Source: CBDULQ01 sp965368115 (GTDB lineage: Bacteria > Pseudomonadota > Gammaproteobacteria > SZUA-229). From it: 22,275 nt of DNA. Positions within the stretch are counted from its first letter, which is position 1, and each line of letters opens with the position of its first letter. Position numbers and translations under genes: made by a program. The stretch is taken from contig CBDULQ010000027.1 of NCBI GenBank assembly GCA_965368115.1, positions 1 through 22,275 of the forward strand, in the 5' to 3' direction. This document shows positions 15,373 to 22,275 of the stretch, one piece after another. The notes under the pieces are model-generated. The model ran no database searches. It was not told where the DNA came from and saw nothing but the letters and a program-made list of their open reading frames with translations.

Positions 15373-16884
15373 TTACTGGTTTGCCTCTTGATTAGTTTCG
15401 TTTTCAAACCAGGGTGCACGTGCTGTCATAATGAGCTGACTGGCGCGTTCTTCGGTCATATCTTCGATATCCATCAGGTCATCGACAGACTGTTCCGCCA
15501 GGTCTTCCATGCTGCAGATGCCTTTTTCGGCCAACTTATAGGCCAGGTCTTTATCCATGCCCTCCATGTCGAGCAGATCCTGTTGCGGTTCCGCGACCTG
15601 CTCTTCCTGGGATATCGCCCGGGTCAGCAACGCGTCACGTGCACGCCCGCGCAACTCAGCCACGATATCCTCATCAAATTCATCGATTTCATTCAATTCC
15701 GCTTCGGGGACATAAGCCACCTCTTCGATACTCGAGAAGCCTTCCGCCACCAGGATCGCCGCCACCTCTTCATCGACATCCAGCTGATCCATGAACATCT
15801 GTACCAGTTCCTTGGTTTCCGACTCGGACTTGGCTTCCATATCCGATGTCGTCATCACGTTCAGTTCCCAGCCGGTGAGCTGGCTGGCCATGCGGATATT
15901 CTGACCTCCGCGACCGATCGCCTGCGACAGCTTGTCGTCGTCAACCGCCACGTCCATCATTTGAGAGTCTTCGTCGACTACGATGGACACCACCTCGGCA
16001 GGCGACATGGCGTTGATGACGAATTGAGCCGGGTTATCGTCATGCAGAATAATGTCGACCCGTTCACCGGCCAGTTCGTTGGATACCGACTGTACCCGCG
16101 AACCACGCATACCGACACAAGCACCGACCGGGTCAAGACGTGGATCGTTGGAACGCACGGCAATCTTGGCGCGTGAACCGGGATCGCGGGCACCGGATAC
16201 GATTTCGATCAGGCCCTGACCGACTTCCGGCACCTCCAGCTTGAACAGCTCGATAAGGAATTCAGGTGCGGTACGACTAACGAACAACTGCGGACCACGA
16301 TTCTCGGCACGGACTTCTTTCAGATAACCGCGCAGACGATCACCGGGGCGAATCGCTTCGCGTGGAATCACGTCTTCACGGGGAATGATGGCTTCCACGT
16401 TATCGCCCAGATCCAGATAAACGTTGCCGCGCTCGACGCGCTTCACCGTACCCATGACCAGTTCGCCCACCTTGTCCTTGTAAGCATCGACGACGCGAGC
16501 GCGTTCCGCCTCGCGCACTTTCTGCACGATGACCTGTTTGGCGGTCTGTGCGGCGATGCGACCAAACTCGACCGATTCGATCTGTTCTTCGACGAAATCC
16601 TCGAGCTGGATGTCTGGATCATCGATCTGGGCCGCTTCCAGGGTAATCTGGCGCAGCGGGCTTTCCAGAGTGCCGTCTTCGCCGGCCTCGACCACTTCCC
16701 AACGACGGAACGTATCGTAGTCGCCGGACTTGCGATCGATCTGTACGCGCACATCGATATCCATACCGTGCTTCTTACGCGTCGCCGTAGCCAGAGCCGC
16801 TTCGATGGCCTCGAAAATGATTTCCTTGTCTACGCCTTTTTCATTGGAAACAGCGTCTACAACGTACAGAATTTCTTTATTCAT
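15373..16884 (-). CDS. nusA: Transcription termination/antitermination factor NusA
   Basis: 503 residues from the ATG at 16884, chosen because GGAG lies six bases before it and because MNKEILYVVDAVSNEKG matches the E. coli N-terminus; an in-frame TTG at 16896 is less likely. NusA binds RNA polymerase and modulates pausing, intrinsic termination and antitermination. The order is: N-terminal polymerase-binding domain to about 130; S1 about 135-200; KH1 and KH2 about 205-345 (VGACVGMRGSRVQSVSNELAG; AIGRGGQNIRMASQLTGWEL); and two acidic C-terminal repeats about 360-500 with helix-hairpin-helix character (VAAILVAEGFSSIEEVAYVP; LAYKLAEKGICSMEDLAEQS). Between it and rimP lies a 159-bp palindromic element, so its mRNA leader is unusual. 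Confidence 0.98.
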   Translation of the reverse strand: MNKEILYVVDAVSNEKGVDKEIIFEAIEAALATATRKKHGMDIDVRVQIDRKSGDYDTFRRWEVVEAGEDGTLESPLRQITLEAAQIDDPDIQLEDFVEEQIESVEFGRIAAQTAKQVIVQKVREAERARVVDAYKDKVGELVMGTVKRVERGNVYLDLGDNVEAIIPREDVIPREAIRPGDRLRGYLKEVRAENRGPQLFVSRTAPEFLIELFKLEVPEVGQGLIEIVSGARDPGSRAKIAVRSNDPRLDPVGACVGMRGSRVQSVSNELAGERVDIILHDDNPAQFVINAMSPAEVVSIVVDEDSQMMDVAVDDDKLSQAIGRGGQNIRMASQLTGWELNVMTTSDMEAKSESETKELVQMFMDQLDVDEEVAAILVAEGFSSIEEVAYVPEAELNEIDEFDEDIVAELRGRARDALLTRAISQEEQVAEPQQDLLDMEGMDKDLAYKLAEKGICSMEDLAEQSVDDLMDIEDMTEERASQLIMTARAPWFENETNQEANQ

Positions 16885-16928
16885 GATCGGCTCCAAACCT
16901 AATCGATAAATTCCGATGAAAACTTAAA

Positions 16929-17087
16929 GGACCCTCTGATTAATTCTGGGCGAAAAAGATTGAGATTCAGAATGTTCAGATTCGAGACGCGAATTACGCG
17001 TAATAGCCCGCTATTGCGAAAATTCGCAACGATGAAGCTGGATATTCTGGACTCAAGGTTCTCGTACATGAATTAATCAGAGGGTCC
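16929..17087. mobile_element. MITE-like palindromic element between rimP and nusA
   Basis: Perfect 18-bp terminal inverted repeats, GGACCCTCTGATTAATTC at 16929-16946 and its reverse complement at 17070-17087, bound a 159-bp element. The direct repeat TTAAA flanks it (16924-16928 and 17088-17092), consistent with a 5-bp target duplication. Part of this repeat could be read as a shorter TTAA or TAA. The interior continues as an imperfect palindrome: TCAGAATGTTCAG near 16967 against CTGGATATTCTGGA near 17039, and a central GCGAATT...AATAGC/GCTATT...AATTCGC stem (about 16989-17027). There is no coding potential. I do not assign a parent IS family. Confidence 0.8.
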
Positions 17088-17160
17088 TTAAATAAGATGA
17101 ATAACCGAACTGTCGATCATTCGTTAAAAGTGTTTACCCGCCGACTCAGACCGCGGGTAA

Positions 17161-17628
17161 TTATTCAAAATGCGGAACGATCCGCGCTCTGTCGATGCCA
17201 CCATAGGCGAGATAATGGGTTTCGCCGTCCACTTCAACCAGCACCTCGTCGTCTTTTACGCCGAGCAGTTTGCCGGTGAAATTACGTCGCCCCTCGAGAT
17301 CGGGCATACCCATCTTGATTTTTACCGTTTCGCCGGCAAAGCGTTCGAAATCTTCCATCTTGCGCAGGGGACGATCCAGGCCTGGCGAGGAAATTTCCAG
17401 GTTGAAATGCCCCGGAATCGGATCTTCCACATCCAGCATGGCGCTGATCTGACGGCTCACGACTTCACAATCTTCCAGCTGGATACCCCGTGGCTGGTCG
17501 ATATACACGCGCAGCAGACCATTCTTGGGATGCGGTTTGAACTCGATGTCCACCACCTCATACCCCAGGCCCGTTACGATCGGTTCGATCAGAGACCATA
17601 TGTCGCGTGCCTGTGCCATAGTCACCAT
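17161..17628 (-). CDS. rimP: Ribosome maturation factor RimP
   Basis: 155 residues, usual family length. It assists early 30S assembly. LGYEVVDIEF, LRVYIDQPRGIQLEDCEVVSRQ and LEISSPGLDRPL are family signatures, and the C-terminal Sm-like domain ends VPHFE. Two in-frame ATGs are possible (17628 and 17619). Neither has a good Shine-Dalgarno: the first directly follows the T-tract of a hairpin, and the second has GGTGA only two bases away. I keep the longer form with low certainty on the exact start. It is the first gene of the rimP-nusA-infB cluster but is separated from nusA by the inserted palindromic element. Two terminator-like hairpins in its leader suggest control by attenuation. Confidence 0.95.
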   Translation of the reverse strand: MVTMAQARDIWSLIEPIVTGLGYEVVDIEFKPHPKNGLLRVYIDQPRGIQLEDCEVVSRQISAMLDVEDPIPGHFNLEISSPGLDRPLRKMEDFERFAGETVKIKMGMPDLEGRRNFTGKLLGVKDDEVLVEVDGETHYLAYGGIDRARIVPHFE

Positions 17629-17629
17629 T

Positions 17630-17649
17630 AAAAAAAGGGCCTAAGCCCC
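17630..17649 (-). terminator. Second leader terminator abutting the rimP start
   Basis: On the minus strand a short GC stem, GGGC/GCCC with loop TTAG (17648-17637), is followed by seven T residues (17636-17630) that touch the first candidate ATG of rimP. The stem is only four pairs (five with weaker closing), so it should be partial at best. Confidence 0.5.
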
Positions 17650-17666
17650 TGCAAATTGACGGTAAT

Positions 17667-17691
17667 AAAAAGGCCCCGATATACGGGGCCT
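17667..17691 (-). terminator. Strong intrinsic terminator in the rimP leader
   Basis: The minus-strand stem AGGCCCCG/CGGGGCCT (17691-17671) with a TATAT loop is followed by a T-rich stretch. It lies about 40 bases upstream of rimP and downstream of the best promoter. It therefore ends tRNA read-through and must also be passed by any rimP-nusA transcript started at 17740. Confidence 0.85.
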
Positions 17692-17739
17692 CTCCATAAA
17701 ACCTGGGTAGCCAGATCCGGAGATCAACTACCGTGGCGT

Positions 17740-17769
17740 ATTATATAGCTTATTGATTCACGGCCGCAA
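17740..17769 (-). promoter_or_regulatory. Candidate promoter of the rimP-nusA-infB operon
   Basis: A perfect TATAAT lies at 17745-17740 on the minus strand, with TTGCGG (17769-17764) 18 bp upstream as a weak -35 (3 of 6). The segment containing this -35 (17762-17776) is repeated with two changes near 17809-17823. The transcript leader of about 105 nt would contain both terminator hairpins. Confidence 0.55.
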
Positions 17770-17955
17770 GTCCGAGCACCCCGACATGGCGGTATCTCGC
17801 CCGTTTCGGCCGCAAATCCGGGCAAATAGATCAACTTAATGGCCAGCCCCGGCACTCAAAACCTGAATACCTTCCCTGGGTCAATTAAATGGGGAGCCGA
17901 AACGACTTCGGGCTCATAACCCGAAGGCTCTTTTTCGAAACCTCCAGACCATGAG

Positions 17956-18131
17956 CCGTTCTTGCGGGTGACGCCCACAGGGATGTGGGTAGCTAGAGCA
18001 ATGCACGACTAAATGGATTTAGGAGATAGAGCGAAGCATAACCACATGGATGTGGTGTAGTAGAACAACGCAGGAGCGGTTGTCGAAGACGCCCGAGCCG
18101 AGGAGCAATTGCCGAAGACGACCCGCGAATT
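17956..18131 (+). ncRNA. Candidate structured RNA: array of hairpins with NGGA loops
   Basis: On the plus strand four consecutive hairpins have different stems but all close an N-GGA tetraloop: CCCACA-GGGA-TGTGGG (17974-17989), CTAAA-TGGA-TTTAG (18009-18022), ACCACA-TGGA-TGTGGT (18041-18056) and ACAACGC-AGGA-GCGGTTGT with one bulge (18065-18083). The outer repeats TTGCGGGT (17962-17969) and ACCCGCGAA (18121-18129) can pair around them. ACANGGATGT resembles the SELEX consensus for CsrA/RsmA binding, and such arrays are the hallmark of CsrB/RsmZ sRNAs. I find no convincing plus-strand promoter or terminator, so expression is unproven; a dispersed DNA repeat is the alternative. Confidence 0.35.
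18072..18120. repeat. 29-bp tandem direct repeat
   Basis: AGGAGCGGTTGTCGAAGACG starts at 18072 and AGGAGCAATTGCCGAAGACG at 18101, with three differences over 20 bases. It forms the right part of the GGA-hairpin array. Confidence 0.7.
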
Positions 18132-18259
18132 AACAGTGCCACAGGGACACAAACTCAATAAATACACGCCGGGAAGCAAATTTTAGATCCCAGAAACAAC
18201 GCGGGCCCATAACCCGAAGCGCCAGATCGACACTTCGGACTATGAGCCCGGTATAAATT

Positions 18260-18283
18260 TGGTAGCGGGGGCAGGATTGAACC
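18260..18283 (-). pseudogene. Truncated initiator tRNA 3' fragment
   Basis: 24 bases matching the 3' end of the intact tRNA (18441-18465), from CCA through the acceptor strand into the T-loop, with one base deleted in the T-arm. There is no matching 5' half, so it cannot make a tRNA. It is part of repeat copy B. Confidence 0.85.
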
Positions 18284-18287
18284 GTTC

Positions 18288-18310
18288 TTGCGGGTGAAGA
18301 TGACCCGCAA
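18288..18310. other. Perfect hairpin within the repeat module
   Basis: TTGCGGGT/ACCCGCAA forms an eight-base-pair stem around the seven-base loop GAAGATG. It joins repeat copies B and C. The same two arms, slightly altered, stand about 150 bp apart at the A/B junction, where the GGA-hairpin array lies between them. Confidence 0.75.
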
Positions 18311-18382
18311 ATTAGAGGGTGCCGGAGGCACTCAAAACCAGAATACATTCCCTGAGCCGATAAAATGGGGCCCCAAACAACT

Positions 18383-18432
18383 CGGGCTCATAACCCGAAG
18401 CGCCAGATCGACGCTTCAGACTATGAGCCCGG
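18383..18432. other. Long hairpin containing an antisense copy of the tRNA anticodon arm
   Basis: Plus-strand CGGGCTCATAACCCGAAG (18383-18400) is identical to the sense anticodon arm of the initiator tRNA. The tRNA itself is on the minus strand (arm at 18489-18472), so a minus-strand transcript carries its exact complement. It faces CTTCAGACTATGAGCCCG (18415-18432), giving a stem of about 20 bp with three mismatches and a short loop. No T-tract follows. Similar pairs lie at 18202-18251 and, less well, 17909-17958. Confidence 0.75.
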
Positions 18433-18440
18433 TATAAATT

Positions 18441-18517
<77 letters not shown>

Positions 18518-18532
18518 TCAGACAGGTGGCAG

Positions 18533-18561
18533 ATAGTACAGAGTTCGTCCGGCGATTTCAA
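18533..18561 (-). promoter_or_regulatory. Promoter of the initiator tRNA
   Basis: On the minus strand TTGAAA (18561-18556), a 17-bp spacer and TACTAT (18538-18533). The predicted start would fall about nine bases before the first base of the tRNA. Confidence 0.75.
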
Positions 18562-18615
18562 GAATTGTCTGTAACATGGTTGAAATATCTATTTGTAAAT
18601 GTTGAAAATTCCATC

Positions 18616-18640
18616 AAAAAACCGGCACATGGCCGGCTTT
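18616..18640 (-). terminator. Intrinsic terminator of the nuo operon
   Basis: On the minus strand AAAGCCGGC, loop CATGT, GCCGG and then TTTTTT, about 30 bases after the nuoN stop. It separates nuo transcription from the tRNA promoter. Confidence 0.85.
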
Positions 18641-18670
18641 CTGTGGTGATCTGTCGACCCGCCTGCGGCT

Positions 18671-20107
18671 TCAGGCGAACACGGCGACGCAAAGCGACAT
18701 CAGCGAGGCCGGATAAATACCCAGCAACAATACCGCCAGACCGTTGAGGCTGAGCACGAACTGCATGTCGCGTCCCCGTTCGAGGGGCGCCGCTTCCACC
18801 GGGTCGTCGAAGTACATCAGTTTGATGACGCGCAGGTAATAGAAGATACCGATGATGGAGAAGAATACGGCAACCAGCGCCAGCCACAGCATATCGATAT
18901 CGATCACCGCCTTGATCACCGTCAGCTTGGCCCAGAAACCCACCGTCGGCGGCACACCGGCCATGGAAAACATCAGGATCAGCATCATGAAGGCAAACCA
19001 GGGGCTGCGTTTGTTGAGGCCTTTGAAGTCCTCCAGGCGTTCCGCCTCGAAACCGCTGCGCGCCAGCAGGATAATCATGCCGAAGCCACCCAGCGACATC
19101 ATTGCATAAGTCAGGGTATAGAACATGGCGGCGGAATATCCGTCTGCAGTACCGGCCAGGATGCCGAGCAGAATAAAACCCACGTGGGATATGGTCGAGT
19201 AAGCCAGCATGCGTTTCAGGTTGCTTTGCGCAATGGCGATGACATTGCCCAGGCCCATGGACAACACCGCCAGAATGACGAACATCCCCTGCCAGTCCGC
19301 CTGCATGTGACCCATTCCCTCCACCAGCAGGCGAATCACCATGGCGAACCCGGCGATTTTCGGCGCCGAGGCGATGTAGCTGGTGACGATGGTTGGTGCG
19401 CCGTGATAAACATCGGGAATCCACATGTGGAAGGGTACCGCGCCCAGCTTGAACGACAGGCCGATCACAATGAACACCAGGCCGAATACCAGCACAGTAT
19501 TCATTTCTTTCTGCTGGCTGATCGCGTTCGACACTTCAGCCAGATTCAGCGAACCGGTCATGCCATAGACCATGGATATCCCATACAGCAACATGCCAGA
19601 GGCTATGGCGCCGAGCACGAAATATTTCATCGCCGCTTCCGAGGCATTGGGATTGTCACGGTTGAAAGCGACCATGGCATACAACGACAGGGAGAGCAGT
19701 TCCAGACCCAGGTACAGGGTGAGGAAATGATGCGCCGATACCATCAGCATCATACCCAGGGTTCCGAACAGGCCGAGCACATAGAACTCGCCACGGAATA
19801 TATTGCGATCAAACAGATATTCACGGGAATATACGAAGATCACAAAAACGATACCGAGTATGAATGCCTTCAGTACATCCGCCAGTGCATCACTGACAAA
19901 CACACCGTTGTAGGCAATCACCGCATCGTCGCGACCATGGCTCATCACCAGGAACAGGGTTACCAGCAGACTGAGCTGGGACAGGACGTAGGTAAAATTA
20001 CGTTGATCGTCGCGCAGGTAAACATCCACCACCAGCACGATGCAGGCCATGGCAAGCAGGAAAATTTCCGGCCAGGCAGCGCTATAGTTGAGCATTTCCA
20101 GTGTCAT
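18671..20107 (-). CDS. nuoN: NADH:quinone oxidoreductase subunit N
   Basis: 478 residues, usual length. It is a membrane-arm, Mrp antiporter-like subunit of complex I that carries part of the proton translocation. About 13-14 hydrophobic helices are visible. Glu136 lies in LYLGLELLSL, Lys220 in GLSFKLGAVPFHMWIPDVYH and Lys250 in SAPKIAG; these match the conserved channel residues of the family. It starts six bases after the nuoM stop and is the last nuo gene, followed by a terminator. Confidence 0.97.
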   Translation of the reverse strand: MTLEMLNYSAAWPEIFLLAMACIVLVVDVYLRDDQRNFTYVLSQLSLLVTLFLVMSHGRDDAVIAYNGVFVSDALADVLKAFILGIVFVIFVYSREYLFDRNIFRGEFYVLGLFGTLGMMLMVSAHHFLTLYLGLELLSLSLYAMVAFNRDNPNASEAAMKYFVLGAIASGMLLYGISMVYGMTGSLNLAEVSNAISQQKEMNTVLVFGLVFIVIGLSFKLGAVPFHMWIPDVYHGAPTIVTSYIASAPKIAGFAMVIRLLVEGMGHMQADWQGMFVILAVLSMGLGNVIAIAQSNLKRMLAYSTISHVGFILLGILAGTADGYSAAMFYTLTYAMMSLGGFGMIILLARSGFEAERLEDFKGLNKRSPWFAFMMLILMFSMAGVPPTVGFWAKLTVIKAVIDIDMLWLALVAVFFSIIGIFYYLRVIKLMYFDDPVEAAPLERGRDMQFVLSLNGLAVLLLGIYPASLMSLCVAVFA

Positions 20108-20113
20108 AACGTT

Positions 20114-21661
20114 TTAATTACCCACAATTTTCGATTCGGCCACATGGCGCAAAAGATTGTCGACCGAGGCATGCATTACATCCACCAGCGGGGCCGGATA
20201 CAGGCCCAGCGCCAGTACTGCCGCCGCCAGGATCACCATAATAATGAGCTCCCGTTGATTGATGTCCTGCAGTGCTTTCACATTATCGTTGGCGACTTCA
20301 CCGTAGAACACGCGCTTCACCATCCACAATGTGTAGGCGGCGCCTAGAATCAAGGTAGTGGCCGCCAGTAATGCAATCCAGAAGTTGGCCTTGAAGGCCG
20401 CGAGGATCACCATGAACTCACCGACGAAACCGGAAGTGCCCGGCAGGCCCGCATTGGACATGGCAAAGAATACGGAAAACGCGGCAAACACCGGCATGGT
20501 ATTGACCACGCCACCGTATGCCGAAATATCACGAGTGTGCATGCGATCATAAAGCACGCCGATCATCAGGAACAACGCGCCGGAAATAAAACCGTGAGAA
20601 ATCATCTGCACCATGGCCCCTTCGACCGCCAGTGCAGCGCCGGTGATATCGGTATTGGCCGGATTGGCCCAGATGGCGAAGATGATAAACAGACCCAGCG
20701 TCACAAAACCCATATGCGCAATCGACGAATAGGCGACCAGTTTTTTCATGTCACTCTGTACCAGCGCCACCAGACCGATGTACACCACCGCCACCAGCGA
20801 CATCAGAATGATCACCCAGTCCAGTGCGTGGCTGGCATCCGGCGTGATTGGCAAACTGAAACGCAGAAAACCATAGCCGCCGATCTTCAACATGATCGCC
20901 GCCAGAATCACCGAACCGCCGGTAGGTGCTTCCACGTGCGCATCCGGCAACCAGGTGTGTACCGGCCACATGGGCACCTTCACTGCAAAGGCAAGCAGGA
21001 AAGCAATGAATATCCAGGTCTGTTCAGTCAGACTCAGCGGCAATGTATGCATATCCAGAATGGCAAAGCTGGGTGTACCCATTTTGCTGGACTGGTAATA
21101 CATATAAATCAGACCCACCAGCATGAACACGGAACCGAAGAAGGTGTATATGAAGAACTTGATGGTGGCATAAACCCTGCGCGGTCCACCCCACATACCG
21201 ATGATGATATACATCGGAATCAGCATGCCTTCCCAGAACACGTAGAAGAAGATGGCGTCCAGCGCAGCGAACACGCCGTTCATCAAACCTTCCATAATCA
21301 GGAATGCCGCCATGTATTGCGAAGGTTTGACCTTGATGACTTCCCAGCCGGCAATCACCACAAGAATCGTAATGAACGTAGTCAGTATAATCAGCGGCAT
21401 GGAAATGCCGTCCACGCCCAGGTGGTAATAAATGTTGAATGCGCTGATCCATTCGAAACGTTCTTCGAACTGCATCGCCGCAGTACTGCTGTCGAAATTG
21501 GTGTACAGACCGAGGCTCAGTACAAAGGTAGCAATGGCCACACTCAGGGCCAGTCGCCGCGCGCCTTCACCTTTATCTTTATCACCGGCCAGCAGCACCA
21601 TGATGCCGCCGATAATGGGCACCCAGACAACAAGGCTCAATAAGGGCCAACCTGTAAACAT
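20114..21661 (-). CDS. nuoM: NADH:quinone oxidoreductase subunit M
   Basis: 515 residues, usual length. It is the second antiporter-like proton-pumping subunit of complex I. Glu144 (FFYVFWEGMLIPMY) is at the position known from E. coli. Lys228 (AFAVKVPMWPVHTWLPDAHV) and Lys259 (IMLKIGGYG) keep the 31-residue spacing of the two key lysines. About 14 membrane helices. It sits 59 bp after nuoL and six bases before nuoN in the standard L-M-N order. Confidence 0.97.
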   Translation of the reverse strand: MFTGWPLLSLVVWVPIIGGIMVLLAGDKDKGEGARRLALSVAIATFVLSLGLYTNFDSSTAAMQFEERFEWISAFNIYYHLGVDGISMPLIILTTFITILVVIAGWEVIKVKPSQYMAAFLIMEGLMNGVFAALDAIFFYVFWEGMLIPMYIIIGMWGGPRRVYATIKFFIYTFFGSVFMLVGLIYMYYQSSKMGTPSFAILDMHTLPLSLTEQTWIFIAFLLAFAVKVPMWPVHTWLPDAHVEAPTGGSVILAAIMLKIGGYGFLRFSLPITPDASHALDWVIILMSLVAVVYIGLVALVQSDMKKLVAYSSIAHMGFVTLGLFIIFAIWANPANTDITGAALAVEGAMVQMISHGFISGALFLMIGVLYDRMHTRDISAYGGVVNTMPVFAAFSVFFAMSNAGLPGTSGFVGEFMVILAAFKANFWIALLAATTLILGAAYTLWMVKRVFYGEVANDNVKALQDINQRELIIMVILAAAVLALGLYPAPLVDVMHASVDNLLRHVAESKIVGN

Positions 21662-21720
21662 TATTATTCTTTCCTGACTTCGTGTTGTTCAGTACCTCGG
21701 CAAACGAATTACCGGGCCCC

Positions 21721-22275
21721 TCATTTATTTACAAATACCAGCAGCAGCACCAGCAGGCCGACGATCATGGCGAAGGCATAGTGGTACAACATACCGGTTT
21801 GAATATGACGAATGATACCGGCCACCCAGCCAACAACGCGGGCCGAACCGTTGACGATGAGACCGTCAATCAACATCACGTCACCGCCTTTCCACAGACC
21901 TTTACCCAGGCCACGGCTGCCGTCGGCAAAGGTTTTGAAATAGACTTCATCCACCCAGTATTTTTTATCCAGCAAGCGGTACAGAAAACCGAGTTTGAGT
22001 TTGACCAGCTCCGCCAGATGCGGCGCTTTCATGTAAATAAACCAGGCAAGGAATACACCGGCCGCCGCCAGATAAACCGCAACACCATGGAAGGCATGCT
22101 CGATAAAGCCGAATTCGGTTGTGAAATGAATCTGGCCCAGCACATTGTGTGCTTCCTTGACCAGAATCGAATCAGCGAAATAACTGCCGAACAGCATGGG
22201 CTCGATAGTCATCCAGCCGATGATCACAGAGGGTATGGCCAGCGCAATCAGCGGTCCCGTCACCACCCAGGGTGT
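21721..22275 (-). CDS. nuoL: NADH:quinone oxidoreductase subunit L, C-terminal part
   Basis: 185 codons of the 3' end; the 5' part lies beyond the right edge. The first visible residues, TPWVVTGPLIALAIPSVIIG, are a late helix of NuoL. The next part (FGFIEHAFHGVAVYLAAAGV, then LLDKKYWVDEVYFKTFADGS) covers the start of the long lateral helix region typical of NuoL. The C-terminus ends in a final membrane helix (YAFAMIVGLLVLLLVFVNK). The GTG at 22266 is an internal Val codon, not a start. Confidence 0.95.
   Translation of the reverse strand, partial: TPWVVTGPLIALAIPSVIIGWMTIEPMLFGSYFADSILVKEAHNVLGQIHFTTEFGFIEHAFHGVAVYLAAAGVFLAWFIYMKAPHLAELVKLKLGFLYRLLDKKYWVDEVYFKTFADGSRGLGKGLWKGGDVMLIDGLIVNGSARVVGWVAGIIRHIQTGMLYHYAFAMIVGLLVLLLVFVNK

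Noticed and set aside
17974..18120. CRISPR-like array from the roughly 33-bp period of the hairpins
   Set aside because: Only three to four units, stems are not conserved in sequence, spacers are similar rather than unique, and there are no cas genes.
18130..18348. 72-codon minus-strand open frame in the tRNA-rimP interval
   Set aside because: It runs through repeat modules and the tRNA fragment, has no Shine-Dalgarno, and its protein has no recognisable character. Chance frame.
19184..21643. Long plus-strand open frames (387 and 368 codons) opposite nuoN and nuoM
   Set aside because: They are rich in His, Gln and Arg, typical of the antisense of membrane-protein codons. The minus-strand nuo genes are certain.

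Overview
The window is bacterial chromosome from a gammaproteobacterium of moderate GC content. The evidence is the gene order nuoL-nuoM-nuoN / initiator tRNA / rimP-nusA-infB-rbfA-truB / rpsO-pnp and the close match of NusA, RimP, PNPase and the initiator tRNA to the gammaproteobacterial forms. I cannot name the genus. Every protein gene I can support lies on the minus strand, so transcription runs from high to low coordinates.

Right end (22275-18616): the 3' part of nuoL, then complete nuoM and nuoN, the three antiporter-like membrane subunits of NADH:quinone oxidoreductase, closed by an intrinsic terminator. Next (18561-17630) comes an initiator tRNA(fMet) with its own promoter, followed by about 800 bp without a protein gene. 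That stretch holds three decayed copies of a tRNA-associated repeat module, an array of hairpins with GGA in their loops, the rimP promoter, and two terminator-like hairpins just ahead of rimP. It is the most unusual part of the window.

Middle (17628-7881): the translation and RNA-metabolism cluster rimP, nusA, infB, rbfA, truB, rpsO, pnp. Two things interrupt the usual compact order. A 159-bp MITE-like palindromic element sits between rimP and nusA. A small gene of uncertain function (11039-10587), with its own promoter, sits between truB and rpsO. That promoter is overlapped by a sequence resembling a type 1 IscR operator. rpsO has its own promoter, and a strong bidirectional terminator follows pnp.

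Left end (7526-1): a membrane-anchored GGDEF-EAL protein, then a promoter and a tight three-gene operon that runs off the window. The operon encodes a small exported coiled-coil protein, an exported 673-residue TPR protein with a Pro/Gln-rich tail, and a large TPR lipoprotein. The layout recalls the TPR genes of Agl/Glt-like (gliding-motility-related) envelope machines found in many non-gliding gammaproteobacteria. If so, ExbB/TolQ-, ExbD- and AgmX-type genes should follow just beyond position 1.

Functionally, most of the window is core metabolism: respiration, ribosome maturation, transcription elongation and RNA decay. The features worth a second look are regulatory or repetitive: the tRNA-derived repeats, the GGA-loop hairpin array, the MITE in the nusA leader, the IscR-like site and the rimP leader terminators.
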